From Taibaiella sp. (GTDB lineage: Bacteria > Bacteroidota > Bacteroidia > Chitinophagales > Chitinophagaceae): a DNA stretch of 35,758 nucleotides. Positions 6,154-13,556 of the stretch are shown here, piece by piece. The translations under genes were made by a program, and so were the position numbers. Every line of letters begins with the position of its first letter. Positions within the stretch are counted from its first letter, which is position 1. The stretch is taken from positions 1 to 35,758 of the forward strand of contig JAHHDV010000028.1 of NCBI GenBank assembly GCA_019739295.1, given 5' to 3'. Below the pieces are notes generated by a model. That model searched no databases. It was not told the origin of the DNA and worked only from the letters and a program-made list of their open reading frames with translations.

Positions 6154-8439
6154 TCATTTTGACTGTTTTATAATTTTATAACTACCGGTCTCTCCTGTCT
6201 TCACATCCTGAATTTCCAGGATATAAACGCCATCGCTCCATTTCCCGGCCTCTATTGTTGCTGCTTCATTCGCCGTGGTATGGTAGATCCTTTGACCCAG
6301 GATATTCCTGACACTAATCCCTACCGGCTTGGAATCACCCAGGTGCTCAATGTGTAACCTGTCTGACACCGGATTAGGATATACTTTAAATTCATGTGTG
6401 TATTCACTGTCCTGAATAGAAGTCGAACTTCCGGTAATGGTAAAGTCTGCATCAGACACATCATAAAAAACATTCCCGGAGCCTTTGATTTTAACTCTTG
6501 CTTCAGTAGTAGCCATACCTTCCGGAATGGTGATCGTTGCCGACCCTGTATTCGGTACATTTTCAGCAAGAATATAGGGGTAAGTAGCCCCGCCTGTCCT
6601 GGATAGGTAAATGGTAACCTGAGCAGTATTGATCGGCGCTCCCGTGGTCCCTGCCACATCCCAGGTGACTGTCTGGGTGCTACCCGTACTCCAGGTCACA
6701 CCAGAGGTATTGGGTGAAAGAACCGTAAACGGAGACCCGGTATTGTGATACTTTACCGTGATCTCGTCAGAAGAGGTATTGAAACTACCGTATCCGTCAC
6801 TGCCCATGCCTCTTACGACTAACCTCGTCTTCACTTCTCTTTCTACATCAGGAGTACGCTCACCTTTATAGGTATAAATATTTTGATGAACAGAATCGCT
6901 ATGTGGGAAAGAACGCACCCTGCTGTTATCAGCCACTTTATAGGAACGGAATACAGGGGCAGAGATTGCTGTTGTTCCCAGGTTTTCTGCTCTTCCTACC
7001 TGACCCAGGTTATATTGCTCCCAGGTATATCGCAATTCTGCCGAAGACCAGGATGCCTCGGGTGCTTCCACCTCAAAGGCTGTATTGGTAGGAATATAAT
7101 ATTCAGCTTCATAAGCAGGGATAGTGATCACTGTACTTCCCAGGCCTGCCGAACCACATACTCCGGTACCTCCCAAAGATTCACCGGTAATATAGGCGGA
7201 GATTTCATTTAAACTGGCAGAGTGAAAATAATCGTCAGAATTGCTCTGAAGATTATTAACAGTTCCACAGATGCCTGCATAGCCCATTATGGTGCTGCCG
7301 CTGCCCGGCTCAAAAGCCGTCGGATCATTTTCATTTCCGCTACAATTATTAAATGTATGGTTGGCACCAAACTGATGCCCCATCTCATGGGCTACATAAT
7401 CTACGTCATACGGGTCTCCATACGGTTCAGGGGAACCGGTTACACCCTGAGCTTTGGCATAATTGTAGCATACACTGCCAAGAGAAGCAATGCCCCCTCC
7501 CCCTGTGCTGAACACGTGACCAATATCAAAATTGGACAAGCCTATAATTTCCTCAAGGTTATCCTGATTTTCATCCATCAGGAAGTAACCATTGAAATTA
7601 TACATATAAGGATCGGTAGAAGGATTAGTAAAGATAATATCCTCATTATTGTCAATGAGGTTCATATGCACACTTAGCTCACGCTCATAAATCCCGTTGA
7701 CGCGATTCATTGTGGTAATCATTGCACTTAATACCTCTGCTTTTGTCGGCGAGCTGCTTCCCGTTACCGCTTGTGCATATTCACCGGTACAGGCCAATGC
7801 CAGCCGGTATGTTTTCTTTTGATTACCGTGAGTTCTCTGAAGTGGTGGCAGGGCACCGTCTCTACCGGTTCTTACGATTTCCTCTTCCGAAAACAATTCC
7901 GGCATCTGTGGATCACCTACGTGACATACCGTTTTCTGCTTGGAAGACGGATGATAATCCGATTTGTAATAAACCTGGTATTGACTTCCTCCTTTAAAGC
8001 TGACAGGATCTAAATAATAAGTACCCCGGTTACCAAAGACGATCCCGTGGAAGCCATAGCGGGTATAGTCAAACTTGGCTGTAACAAACGGGTCATCTAC
8101 TTTTACAGCTGAAAAGGTCCTGATATCCGGGAACTTTCCTGCTAATCCCTGCTCCATCATCGGGGTTTCCCATACACTGAATGCTTCAAAGATTCCATCA
8201 GGATTAGGGATCATCATCACCCGGGCCTGTTCAGGCTCCTGCCCTAAAGAAAATAAAAATACCCGGATGGCCTCATTGTCCAGCTGCAGCAAATGAAACT
8301 GATCAGGAAGTATTCTCCTGTTGACTTCCTGCAATGAACTTTGCTCCGTTTGTGTCCAAAATTCGGGCTGGGTCCAACCCTGGTCACTCAAAAATATACC
8401 GGCTGCCAGCATCCAGAATCTGAAATTTGTTATTTTCAT
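6154..8439 (-). CDS. Secreted M12B (reprolysin-like) zinc metalloprotease with T9SS sorting domain
   Basis: This 761-residue exported protease is built as follows. A signal peptide (residues 1-~23) precedes a prodomain (~40-175) with LAGKFPDIRTF and RGTYYLDP. The catalytic domain (~205-425) carries the zinc site HEMGHQFGANH (351-361) and the Met-turn GSTIMGYAGIC (M385). A region of Ig-like/beta-sandwich modules follows (~435-670, including GVTWSTGSTQTVTWDVAG). The C-terminal type A T9SS sorting domain (~680-761) has the VYPNPVSDRLHIEH, NILGQRIYH and DGVYILEI signatures. The protein should cross the outer membrane by the type IX system and be surface-bound or released. A lone cysteine at 172 (VCHVGDP) at the end of the prodomain could act as a cysteine switch. 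A prodomain-like lipoprotein is encoded 23 bases upstream on the same transcript. The frame is intact; the substrate is unknown. Confidence 0.93.
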   Translation of the reverse strand: MKITNFRFWMLAAGIFLSDQGWTQPEFWTQTEQSSLQEVNRRILPDQFHLLQLDNEAIRVFLFSLGQEPEQARVMMIPNPDGIFEAFSVWETPMMEQGLAGKFPDIRTFSAVKVDDPFVTAKFDYTRYGFHGIVFGNRGTYYLDPVSFKGGSQYQVYYKSDYHPSSKQKTVCHVGDPQMPELFSEEEIVRTGRDGALPPLQRTHGNQKKTYRLALACTGEYAQAVTGSSSPTKAEVLSAMITTMNRVNGIYERELSVHMNLIDNNEDIIFTNPSTDPYMYNFNGYFLMDENQDNLEEIIGLSNFDIGHVFSTGGGGIASLGSVCYNYAKAQGVTGSPEPYGDPYDVDYVAHEMGHQFGANHTFNNCSGNENDPTAFEPGSGSTIMGYAGICGTVNNLQSNSDDYFHSASLNEISAYITGESLGGTGVCGSAGLGSTVITIPAYEAEYYIPTNTAFEVEAPEASWSSAELRYTWEQYNLGQVGRAENLGTTAISAPVFRSYKVADNSRVRSFPHSDSVHQNIYTYKGERTPDVEREVKTRLVVRGMGSDGYGSFNTSSDEITVKYHNTGSPFTVLSPNTSGVTWSTGSTQTVTWDVAGTTGAPINTAQVTIYLSRTGGATYPYILAENVPNTGSATITIPEGMATTEARVKIKGSGNVFYDVSDADFTITGSSTSIQDSEYTHEFKVYPNPVSDRLHIEHLGDSKPVGISVRNILGQRIYHTTANEAATIEAGKWSDGVYILEIQDVKTGETGSYKIIKQSK

Positions 8440-8462
8440 TTGTGATATCTTATTTGGTTTTA

Positions 8463-9005
8463 TTATTCGTATTTTACTTTTGGAATCCCGGAATTCTTTT
8501 TATCAAACATCAGGTAATAAGTCCCGTCCTCCATCTCGAAAGGATCCAGGATAAACGTTCCTCTACCTGTGCTCACACTTACTCTTAACAGCTTGCCATC
8601 ATAATCAATACTTGCGAGATCAGATGCCTGACCGGTACCGATGCCCCTGTAAGATTGCAATTCGGGAAATTTCTCGGCCAGCTCCGGACTCATTACCCCC
8701 GAAGGAACAAGCCTGAATGTGAGACATTCACCATTAACGGGAAGTGTTATCACTTCTTCCTCCCCTGATTTAACAAGTGTCATCAGGGTCCTGAGTTCGC
8801 TCTCGTCGATCTGATAGGCCGTATATGATTTGGGCAAAATAAGCTGTTTGTTCACAGGTGAGCCTATAGGTGAACTGACCTGATGCCATTTCAATGATCC
8901 CGTAGCACATACAACTTCCGGATTACCGGCACTCGAAATTATTTTTTTGGATTGGGAACAGCTCAATAAAAATACAAGGGAAGAACTAATAATGATCCAC
9001 TTCAT
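8463..9005 (-). CDS. Lipoprotein resembling the prodomain of the adjacent M12B protease
   Basis: This 180-residue protein has a lipoprotein signal peptide (MKWIIISSSLVFLLSC, lipid-bearing Cys16). Residues ~55-170 align with residues ~43-160 of the protease encoded next to it. Both have an ILP start, then a leucine-rich stretch with a conserved acidic residue. LAEKFPELQSY here matches LAGKFPDIRTF there, an IDYDG here matches FDYTR there, and RGTFILDP matches RGTYYLDP. The distance from KFP to RGT is 36 residues in both proteins. There is no catalytic domain, and the protein ends just before the position of the protease's prodomain cysteine. It is therefore a stand-alone prodomain-like protein, first in a two-gene operon with its likely partner. 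A role as inhibitor, chaperone or anchor for the protease is inference. Confidence 0.85.
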   Translation of the reverse strand: MKWIIISSSLVFLLSCSQSKKIISSAGNPEVVCATGSLKWHQVSSPIGSPVNKQLILPKSYTAYQIDESELRTLMTLVKSGEEEVITLPVNGECLTFRLVPSGVMSPELAEKFPELQSYRGIGTGQASDLASIDYDGKLLRVSVSTGRGTFILDPFEMEDGTYYLMFDKKNSGIPKVKYE

Positions 9006-9030
9006 GGCACTTTTTACATCAATGAGATAC

Positions 9031-9060
9031 CGAAGTTAGCAAATCCATATATTCATCCAA
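9031..9060 (-). promoter_or_regulatory. Candidate promoter of the lipoprotein-protease operon (TTG-N19-TAACTTCG)
   Basis: On the minus strand TTG (complement of 9058-9060) is followed after 19 bases by TAACTTCG (complement of 9031-9038). The -7 box ends 25 bases before the lipoprotein ATG. The spacing is right for Bacteroidota, and the octamer is the same one seen before purD and acpH. Confidence 0.55.
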
Positions 9061-9178
9061 TATAAATAAATGCTAAATATGTATAGGAAAAGCAGAAAAA
9101 ACAGGTAAAAGCAGCTAATGATTCAGAATGCCATCCGGATATCTTATTTATATTTTTTCTCCTGTCTGCTGATGGTCA

Positions 9179-9907
9179 TCAATAATATTTATCGACAGCT
9201 CTCAGGTACATACCTACCGTATTCTGCATCCCATATTTCAGGGCATCGCTGATCAATGCATGTCCGATACTTACTTCCAGAAGTCCCGGAATGTTGTGAA
9301 CAAAATAGGAAAGATTTTCCAAATCCAGATCATGCCCGGCATTGATCCCCAAATTGATTTGTCGTGCTGTTTCCGCAGCTCTGGTAAATGCGCTGATTGC
9401 ATCTTCTTTTCCCAGGTGAAACCGGGCAGCATAAGATTCTGTATAAAGCTCTACCCTGTCCGTACCGCAATCCCGGGCGGCAGCTACCATTTCAGGATCA
9501 GGATCCACGAAGATGGAAACCCGGATACCCTCTTTCTTAAATATTTCTACCAGTCCGGACAGTACTTTCTGCTCTTTAATCGTATCCCAGCCATGATTGG
9601 AAGTCAGCTGGTGGAGGGTGTCCGGTACCAATGTAACCTGTTCGGGTTTTGTTTCCAATACCAGCTGAACAAACTTATCCTCCATCGGATTTCCCTCTAT
9701 ATTCAACTCAGTGGCAAGGATGTTTTTCAGCTGCCTTACATCTTCATAGCGGATATGTCTTTCATCCGGCCTGGGATGCACGGTGATCCCGTCTGCTCCG
9801 AAGGATTCTATAGCTCTTGCCCAATAGAGCAGATCAGGGTTATTTCCTCCCCTGCTGTTCCTGAGCGTCGCTATCTTATTTATATTGACTGAAAGGCGTG
9901 TCTTCAT
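9179..9907 (-). CDS. pdxJ: Pyridoxine 5'-phosphate synthase
   Basis: PdxJ condenses 1-deoxyxylulose 5-phosphate with 3-amino-2-oxopropyl phosphate, the last ring-forming step of the DXP-dependent vitamin B6 pathway in the cytoplasm. The 242 residues form one TIM barrel. Visible marks are the N-terminal RLSVNINKIATLRNSRGG, the active-site GADGITVHPRPDERHIRYED, LNIEGNPMEDK, VTLVPDTLHQLTSNHGWD, VSIFVDPDPEMV, GINAGHDLDLENL and the final LLEVSIGHALISDALKYG phosphate-binding segment. The start at 9907 lies 13 bases after the PafA-like gene's stop, so it is the last gene of the operon running from 13412. The frame is intact. Confidence 0.96.
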   Translation of the reverse strand: MKTRLSVNINKIATLRNSRGGNNPDLLYWARAIESFGADGITVHPRPDERHIRYEDVRQLKNILATELNIEGNPMEDKFVQLVLETKPEQVTLVPDTLHQLTSNHGWDTIKEQKVLSGLVEIFKKEGIRVSIFVDPDPEMVAAARDCGTDRVELYTESYAARFHLGKEDAISAFTRAAETARQINLGINAGHDLDLENLSYFVHNIPGLLEVSIGHALISDALKYGMQNTVGMYLRAVDKYY

Positions 9908-9920
9908 AATGGTGTATTCT

Positions 9921-11549
9921 TTACCGTTCTTGAAATATCTCTGTGATCACATTCCCAATATTCCCATTGGGTTCCTGAATCTGTAATAATGCGGCCAGGG
10001 TAGGTGCGATATCTGTCATATATACTTTTCGATAGGTCTTTCCTGCCGGGATACCTGCCCCGTACCAGATTAGCGGGATATGCGCATCATAAGGATTCCA
10101 GGTACCGTGGGTCGTACCCGTATTCCATGAGCTGTGATACCATCCCGGCTCCATAATGATCTGAATGGAACCGCTTCTGGTAAGATGGTAACCGTTGATG
10201 GCACGTTCCTTTATTTCCTGAGGGATCGCCTCATTTCCGATTTGCTGTAAATCTATTACCATACTGATCCCTTCCTGAGCCAGCAGCCATGATTTTACTT
10301 TAGCAATGAGTTGGCCCCTGTCGTATCCTTTATTGATCACCATTGCTTCATCGATATAAACCTGATAGTTGGTAATATCCATGACGAGATTGGAATCATA
10401 TTCTTTTCCCAGTAATTCCTTTAATCCTTTCTTAAGTATATGCTCACTGTATGAACCGGCCGGTATTTTATTATCCTTCAGGAAAACAGGATTATGAGCA
10501 CCTGCATGATCCGCTGAAAGGAATAAGGTATACTGGCCTTTCCCGACATGATGATCCAGGAATTTTAAAAATAAGGCCAATTCCTGATCCATCTTGATAT
10601 ACATATCCTCGATCTCAACAGAATTAGGACCATACATATGACCGATATAGTCCGTACTGCTAAAGGAAACAGCCAGAAAATCTGTCTCGGGAGATTTCCC
10701 TAATCCCTCTTCAAGGATCAATTCCTCTGCTAACATTCTTGTCATCGTATTGCCCTGAGGTGTGGTCTTGATGCCGGATCTGTTCTGAACCGCATCTTTG
10801 GAAGTATGGTGCGGGAAAGTGGGCTGCTGTTCATACTTAAATGTTCCTTCGTACTGGTTCAGATCAGGGGTGCTTTGATTATAACTGGCTATATCAAAGC
10901 TGGTATGCCAGTCTAATCGCAACAGGCTGTCCGTGACATTCCGGTTATTGAACCGGTTCAGCCATTCAGGAAGATGATCCATATAGAATGAACTGGATAT
11001 AAACTTACCGGAAGCAGACTCGAACCAAAATGCCCCGTCAGCAGCATGTCCTGCAGGCAGGATGGCACCTCTATCTTTTATAGCTACTCCATAAACTCTG
11101 GATCGGAAATTAGTCGCTAATTTTAATTCATCCGTAATCGTAGTGGCCAAAAGATTTCTCGGACTTTGCAGACCATCTTTTCCCCCGCCTACAGGTTGTA
11201 CCGTCTTATCCTCCGTACAATAAACATTTTTTTTCATTTTTATATCCAGCCAATCATTAGCAGCGATCCCATGGATAGCGGGTACAGAGCCTGTGTATAT
11301 ACAGGAATGGCCGGGTGCTGTAAATGTGGGAAGGTAATTGATATAGGTGCGCTCACAATTAAATCCATCTTTCATCAGTCTTTTAAATCCATCCGGACCG
11401 AATCTGTCATAATACCTGTAGAGATAATCCCACCTCATCTGGTCCAATACGATACCGATTACTAATTTTGGTCTTTGCATATCTTGTGCATCGATACGGG
11501 ATATACATCCAAAAACCAGGAGCATGGAGATTATTGATTTCTTAATCAT
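9921..11549 (-). CDS. PafA-like secreted alkaline phosphatase family protein
   Basis: This 542-residue exported enzyme of the alkaline phosphatase superfamily is closest in pattern to the calcium-independent PafA of Flavobacteriia, which releases phosphate from phosphomonoesters in the periplasm. A signal peptide (residues 1-21, cleavage near IDAQ) precedes the first metal ligand in VIGIVLDQMRWDYL (D36). The nucleophile Thr77 lies in LPTFTAPGHSCIYTG, and the phosphate-binding pair is in VAIKDRGAILPAG. Later metal ligands are in FSSTDYIGHMYGPNS (Asp/His), LFLSADHAGAHNPVF (Asp-His) and the STWNTGTTHGTWNPYDAHIP-type region near residue ~475. It lies 8 bases after hisS and 13 before pdxJ. PLP-pathway or phosphate-scavenging roles are possible; substrate range cannot be read from sequence. 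Confidence 0.88.
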   Translation of the reverse strand: MIKKSIISMLLVFGCISRIDAQDMQRPKLVIGIVLDQMRWDYLYRYYDRFGPDGFKRLMKDGFNCERTYINYLPTFTAPGHSCIYTGSVPAIHGIAANDWLDIKMKKNVYCTEDKTVQPVGGGKDGLQSPRNLLATTITDELKLATNFRSRVYGVAIKDRGAILPAGHAADGAFWFESASGKFISSSFYMDHLPEWLNRFNNRNVTDSLLRLDWHTSFDIASYNQSTPDLNQYEGTFKYEQQPTFPHHTSKDAVQNRSGIKTTPQGNTMTRMLAEELILEEGLGKSPETDFLAVSFSSTDYIGHMYGPNSVEIEDMYIKMDQELALFLKFLDHHVGKGQYTLFLSADHAGAHNPVFLKDNKIPAGSYSEHILKKGLKELLGKEYDSNLVMDITNYQVYIDEAMVINKGYDRGQLIAKVKSWLLAQEGISMVIDLQQIGNEAIPQEIKERAINGYHLTRSGSIQIIMEPGWYHSSWNTGTTHGTWNPYDAHIPLIWYGAGIPAGKTYRKVYMTDIAPTLAALLQIQEPNGNIGNVITEIFQER

Positions 11550-11557
11550 AATAAAAA

Positions 11558-12934
11558 TTACATGTTTTGCAACGCAGGGAATATTTTTGAAAAAGCTATT
11601 TGCTGTTGGTCACCTGAGATCATATTCTTCAGGGTAATGGTATTATTTTCCAGCTCATTTTCCCCGATGATGGCTACAAAAGGAATATTTCTTCTATGCG
11701 CATATTTCATTTGCTTATCCATCTTACCAAGCTCGGAATAAAATTCAGCAGAGATGCCATTCTCCCTGAGCTGATGAACATATTGCAGGATTTGAGGAAT
11801 AGCATCTTCTGTAAACGCAAGGAAAATAACCTGTGTGGTGATGTTGATCTTTTCCGGGAAGAGTTGTAATTCCTCCATCACATCATATATCCGGTCAACG
11901 CCAAAAGAGATACCTACCCCGCTTGTGTTTTTCAGACCAAAAAGACCGGTAAGGTCATCATATCTTCCCCCTCCGCCTATGCTTCCCATCCTGACAGCTG
12001 AAGTCATCACTTCTGTAATCATGCCGGTATAATAATTCAATCCGCGGGCTAAAGTAAAATCTATCGAGATATCCTCCGCTTCACCTTGTAAAAGTTGATA
12101 ATAACTTAATATCTCCTTCAGTTCATTGATACCCTTAATGGCGACATCTGAATGTCCAATAATATGTCGTACCTGATCGAGCTTCTCCTCGTTGGTGCCC
12201 TGGATAGATAAAAATTGCTGGATCAAAGCCCAGTCTTCATCCTTAAAGCCTTTGCCTACCAACTCCCTGCCTACCATTTCCAAACCTATTTTATCCAGCT
12301 TGTCAATAGCAACAGTCAGGTCCGTCATCATCTCCCGCTTCCCTAGTGCAATAGCAAGGCCTTCCAGAATTTTACGGTTATTGAGTTTTATCTGCACTTC
12401 AGGAATACCTAACAGTGCAAATACATTACTATATATCTGCAGCAATTCTGCTTCATGAATCAATGAAGTGCTACCGACTACATCTGCGTCACATTGCCAG
12501 AACTCCCTGTACCTTCCTTTCTGCGGACGGTCGGCTCTCCATACCGCCTGCATCTGGGAACGCTTGAATGGGAATGCCAAAGTACCCTGGTTCATAACAA
12601 CATATCTTGCAAATGGGATGGTCAGGTCATACCTTAACGCTCTTTCCGTAATCTGAGTATCACTTCTTCCTGCAAGGATATTTTCAAATGCAGTTCTGGC
12701 CTTGTCATGTTTGGCCGGTTCATGAAGCCCATTGTTCAGTATTTTAAAAATCAGCTTATCCCCTTCTTCTCCATATTTACCCATTAATGTTGTCAGGTTC
12801 TCTATCGCCGGAGTTTCTATAGGCTGATAACCGAACAGCTCAAATTGCTTTTGGATCGTATTCAGTATATGTTGCCTTTTTCTGACCGTAAGAGCATCAA
12901 AATCTCTGGTTCCCTGTGGCGTATTTACCTTCAT
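11558..12934 (-). CDS. hisS: Histidine--tRNA ligase
   Basis: This cytoplasmic class II synthetase charges tRNA-His. The 458-residue length is typical of the Bacteroidota form. Motif 1 lies around FGYQPIETPAIENLTTLMGKYGEEGD. The ALRYDLTIPFARYV segment with KRSQMQAVWRADRPQKGRYR and EFWQCDADVVG forms motif 2. The histidine signature segments are ARGLNYYTGMITEV and SIGGGGRYDDLTGLFG, and GVGISFGVDRIYDVM is motif 3. An anticodon-binding domain follows (residues ~365-458). The start at 12934 (MKVNTPQGTRDF) is conserved. It sits 22 bases after the tyrosine phosphatase gene and 8 before the PafA-like gene, in one operon. The frame is intact. Confidence 0.97.
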   Translation of the reverse strand: MKVNTPQGTRDFDALTVRKRQHILNTIQKQFELFGYQPIETPAIENLTTLMGKYGEEGDKLIFKILNNGLHEPAKHDKARTAFENILAGRSDTQITERALRYDLTIPFARYVVMNQGTLAFPFKRSQMQAVWRADRPQKGRYREFWQCDADVVGSTSLIHEAELLQIYSNVFALLGIPEVQIKLNNRKILEGLAIALGKREMMTDLTVAIDKLDKIGLEMVGRELVGKGFKDEDWALIQQFLSIQGTNEEKLDQVRHIIGHSDVAIKGINELKEILSYYQLLQGEAEDISIDFTLARGLNYYTGMITEVMTSAVRMGSIGGGGRYDDLTGLFGLKNTSGVGISFGVDRIYDVMEELQLFPEKINITTQVIFLAFTEDAIPQILQYVHQLRENGISAEFYSELGKMDKQMKYAHRRNIPFVAIIGENELENNTITLKNMISGDQQQIAFSKIFPALQNM

Positions 12935-12956
12935 ATTTAATTGTTTTGTATTATTT

Positions 12957-13412
12957 TTACTTGTATTTATATATTAGGGCTTGACATAAATCGTGGATCA
13001 TATCATATATCAATTCATATCCCTCGTATCCCCCATAATATGGATCCGGTATATCTTCAATCCCCTGACCTGTATTCAGCGACGAAAATAGGACGATCTT
13101 CTTATCCTGGTGCTTTATCGCAGTCATCTTTTTAAGTTCCTTAAGATTCGCCCGATCCATCGCCACGATCAGGTCAAACTGGTCTACCATAGAAGCATTG
13201 AATTGCTGGGCCCGGTGATGACTGATATCGATGCGGTGAGCGGCACATATTCTCTGACTGAAGTGATGCGGGGCCTTCCCTAAATGATAGTGCGCCGTTC
13301 CGGCGCTGCTTGACTGCCAGGACAATTTGTGCCTTTCAATCATCTTTCTAAGTATTCCTTCAGCAATCGGGGATCTGCAGATGTTTCCCAAACAAACGAA
13401 AATCACTCTCAT
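12957..13412 (-). CDS. Low-molecular-weight protein-tyrosine phosphatase
   Basis: This 151-residue cytoplasmic phosphatase has the P-loop VCLGNICRSPIAEG at the N-terminus (nucleophile Cys7, Arg13, CX5R followed by S14). Its general-acid loop is DIPDPYYGG (Asp123). In bacteria these enzymes (Wzb/Etp type) often dephosphorylate tyrosine kinases or sugar enzymes of capsule and exopolysaccharide synthesis. That fits the divergent CapD/WbpM-type dehydratase starting at 13557. It is the first gene of the run PTP-hisS-PafA-pdxJ, behind a well-formed promoter. No kinase gene is in the window, so its target is unknown. Confidence 0.93.
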   Translation of the reverse strand: MRVIFVCLGNICRSPIAEGILRKMIERHKLSWQSSSAGTAHYHLGKAPHHFSQRICAAHRIDISHHRAQQFNASMVDQFDLIVAMDRANLKELKKMTAIKHQDKKIVLFSSLNTGQGIEDIPDPYYGGYEGYELIYDMIHDLCQALIYKYK

Positions 13413-13446
13413 GCCGTCTACCTTTTAAATCATTCTTAAAACTTTG

Positions 13447-13478
13447 CAAAAGTAAAGCTTTGAAATTCTAAGTGTCAA
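13447..13478 (-). promoter_or_regulatory. Candidate promoter of the PTP-hisS-PafA-pdxJ operon (TTG-N21-TACTTTTG)
   Basis: On the minus strand TTG (complement of 13476-13478), a 21-base spacer and TACTTTTG (complement of 13447-13454) match the Bacteroidota consensus. The -7 box is 34 bases from the ATG at 13412. Confidence 0.65.
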
Positions 13479-13504
13479 CGAATTAAAAGATATTATTATA
13501 AATA

Positions 13505-13535
13505 TTTGAAAAAATGATATTAAGCTTTACCTTTG
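13505..13535 (+). promoter_or_regulatory. Candidate promoter of the CapD/WbpM-type gene (TTTG-N19-TACCTTTG)
   Basis: TTTG (13505-13508) and TACCTTTG (13528-13535), 19 bases apart, are a full consensus match. The -7 box ends 21 bases before the ATG at 13557. It shares the same -7 octamer and spacing as the rplM promoter at 22210-22239, and is divergent from the phosphatase promoter about 30 bases away. Confidence 0.75.
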
Positions 13536-13556
13536 TACTAATATTCTTTTAGTTTC

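Noticed and set aside
9260..9892. A 210-residue open frame on the plus strand
   Set aside because: It is the antisense shadow of pdxJ, with no start context or family motif.
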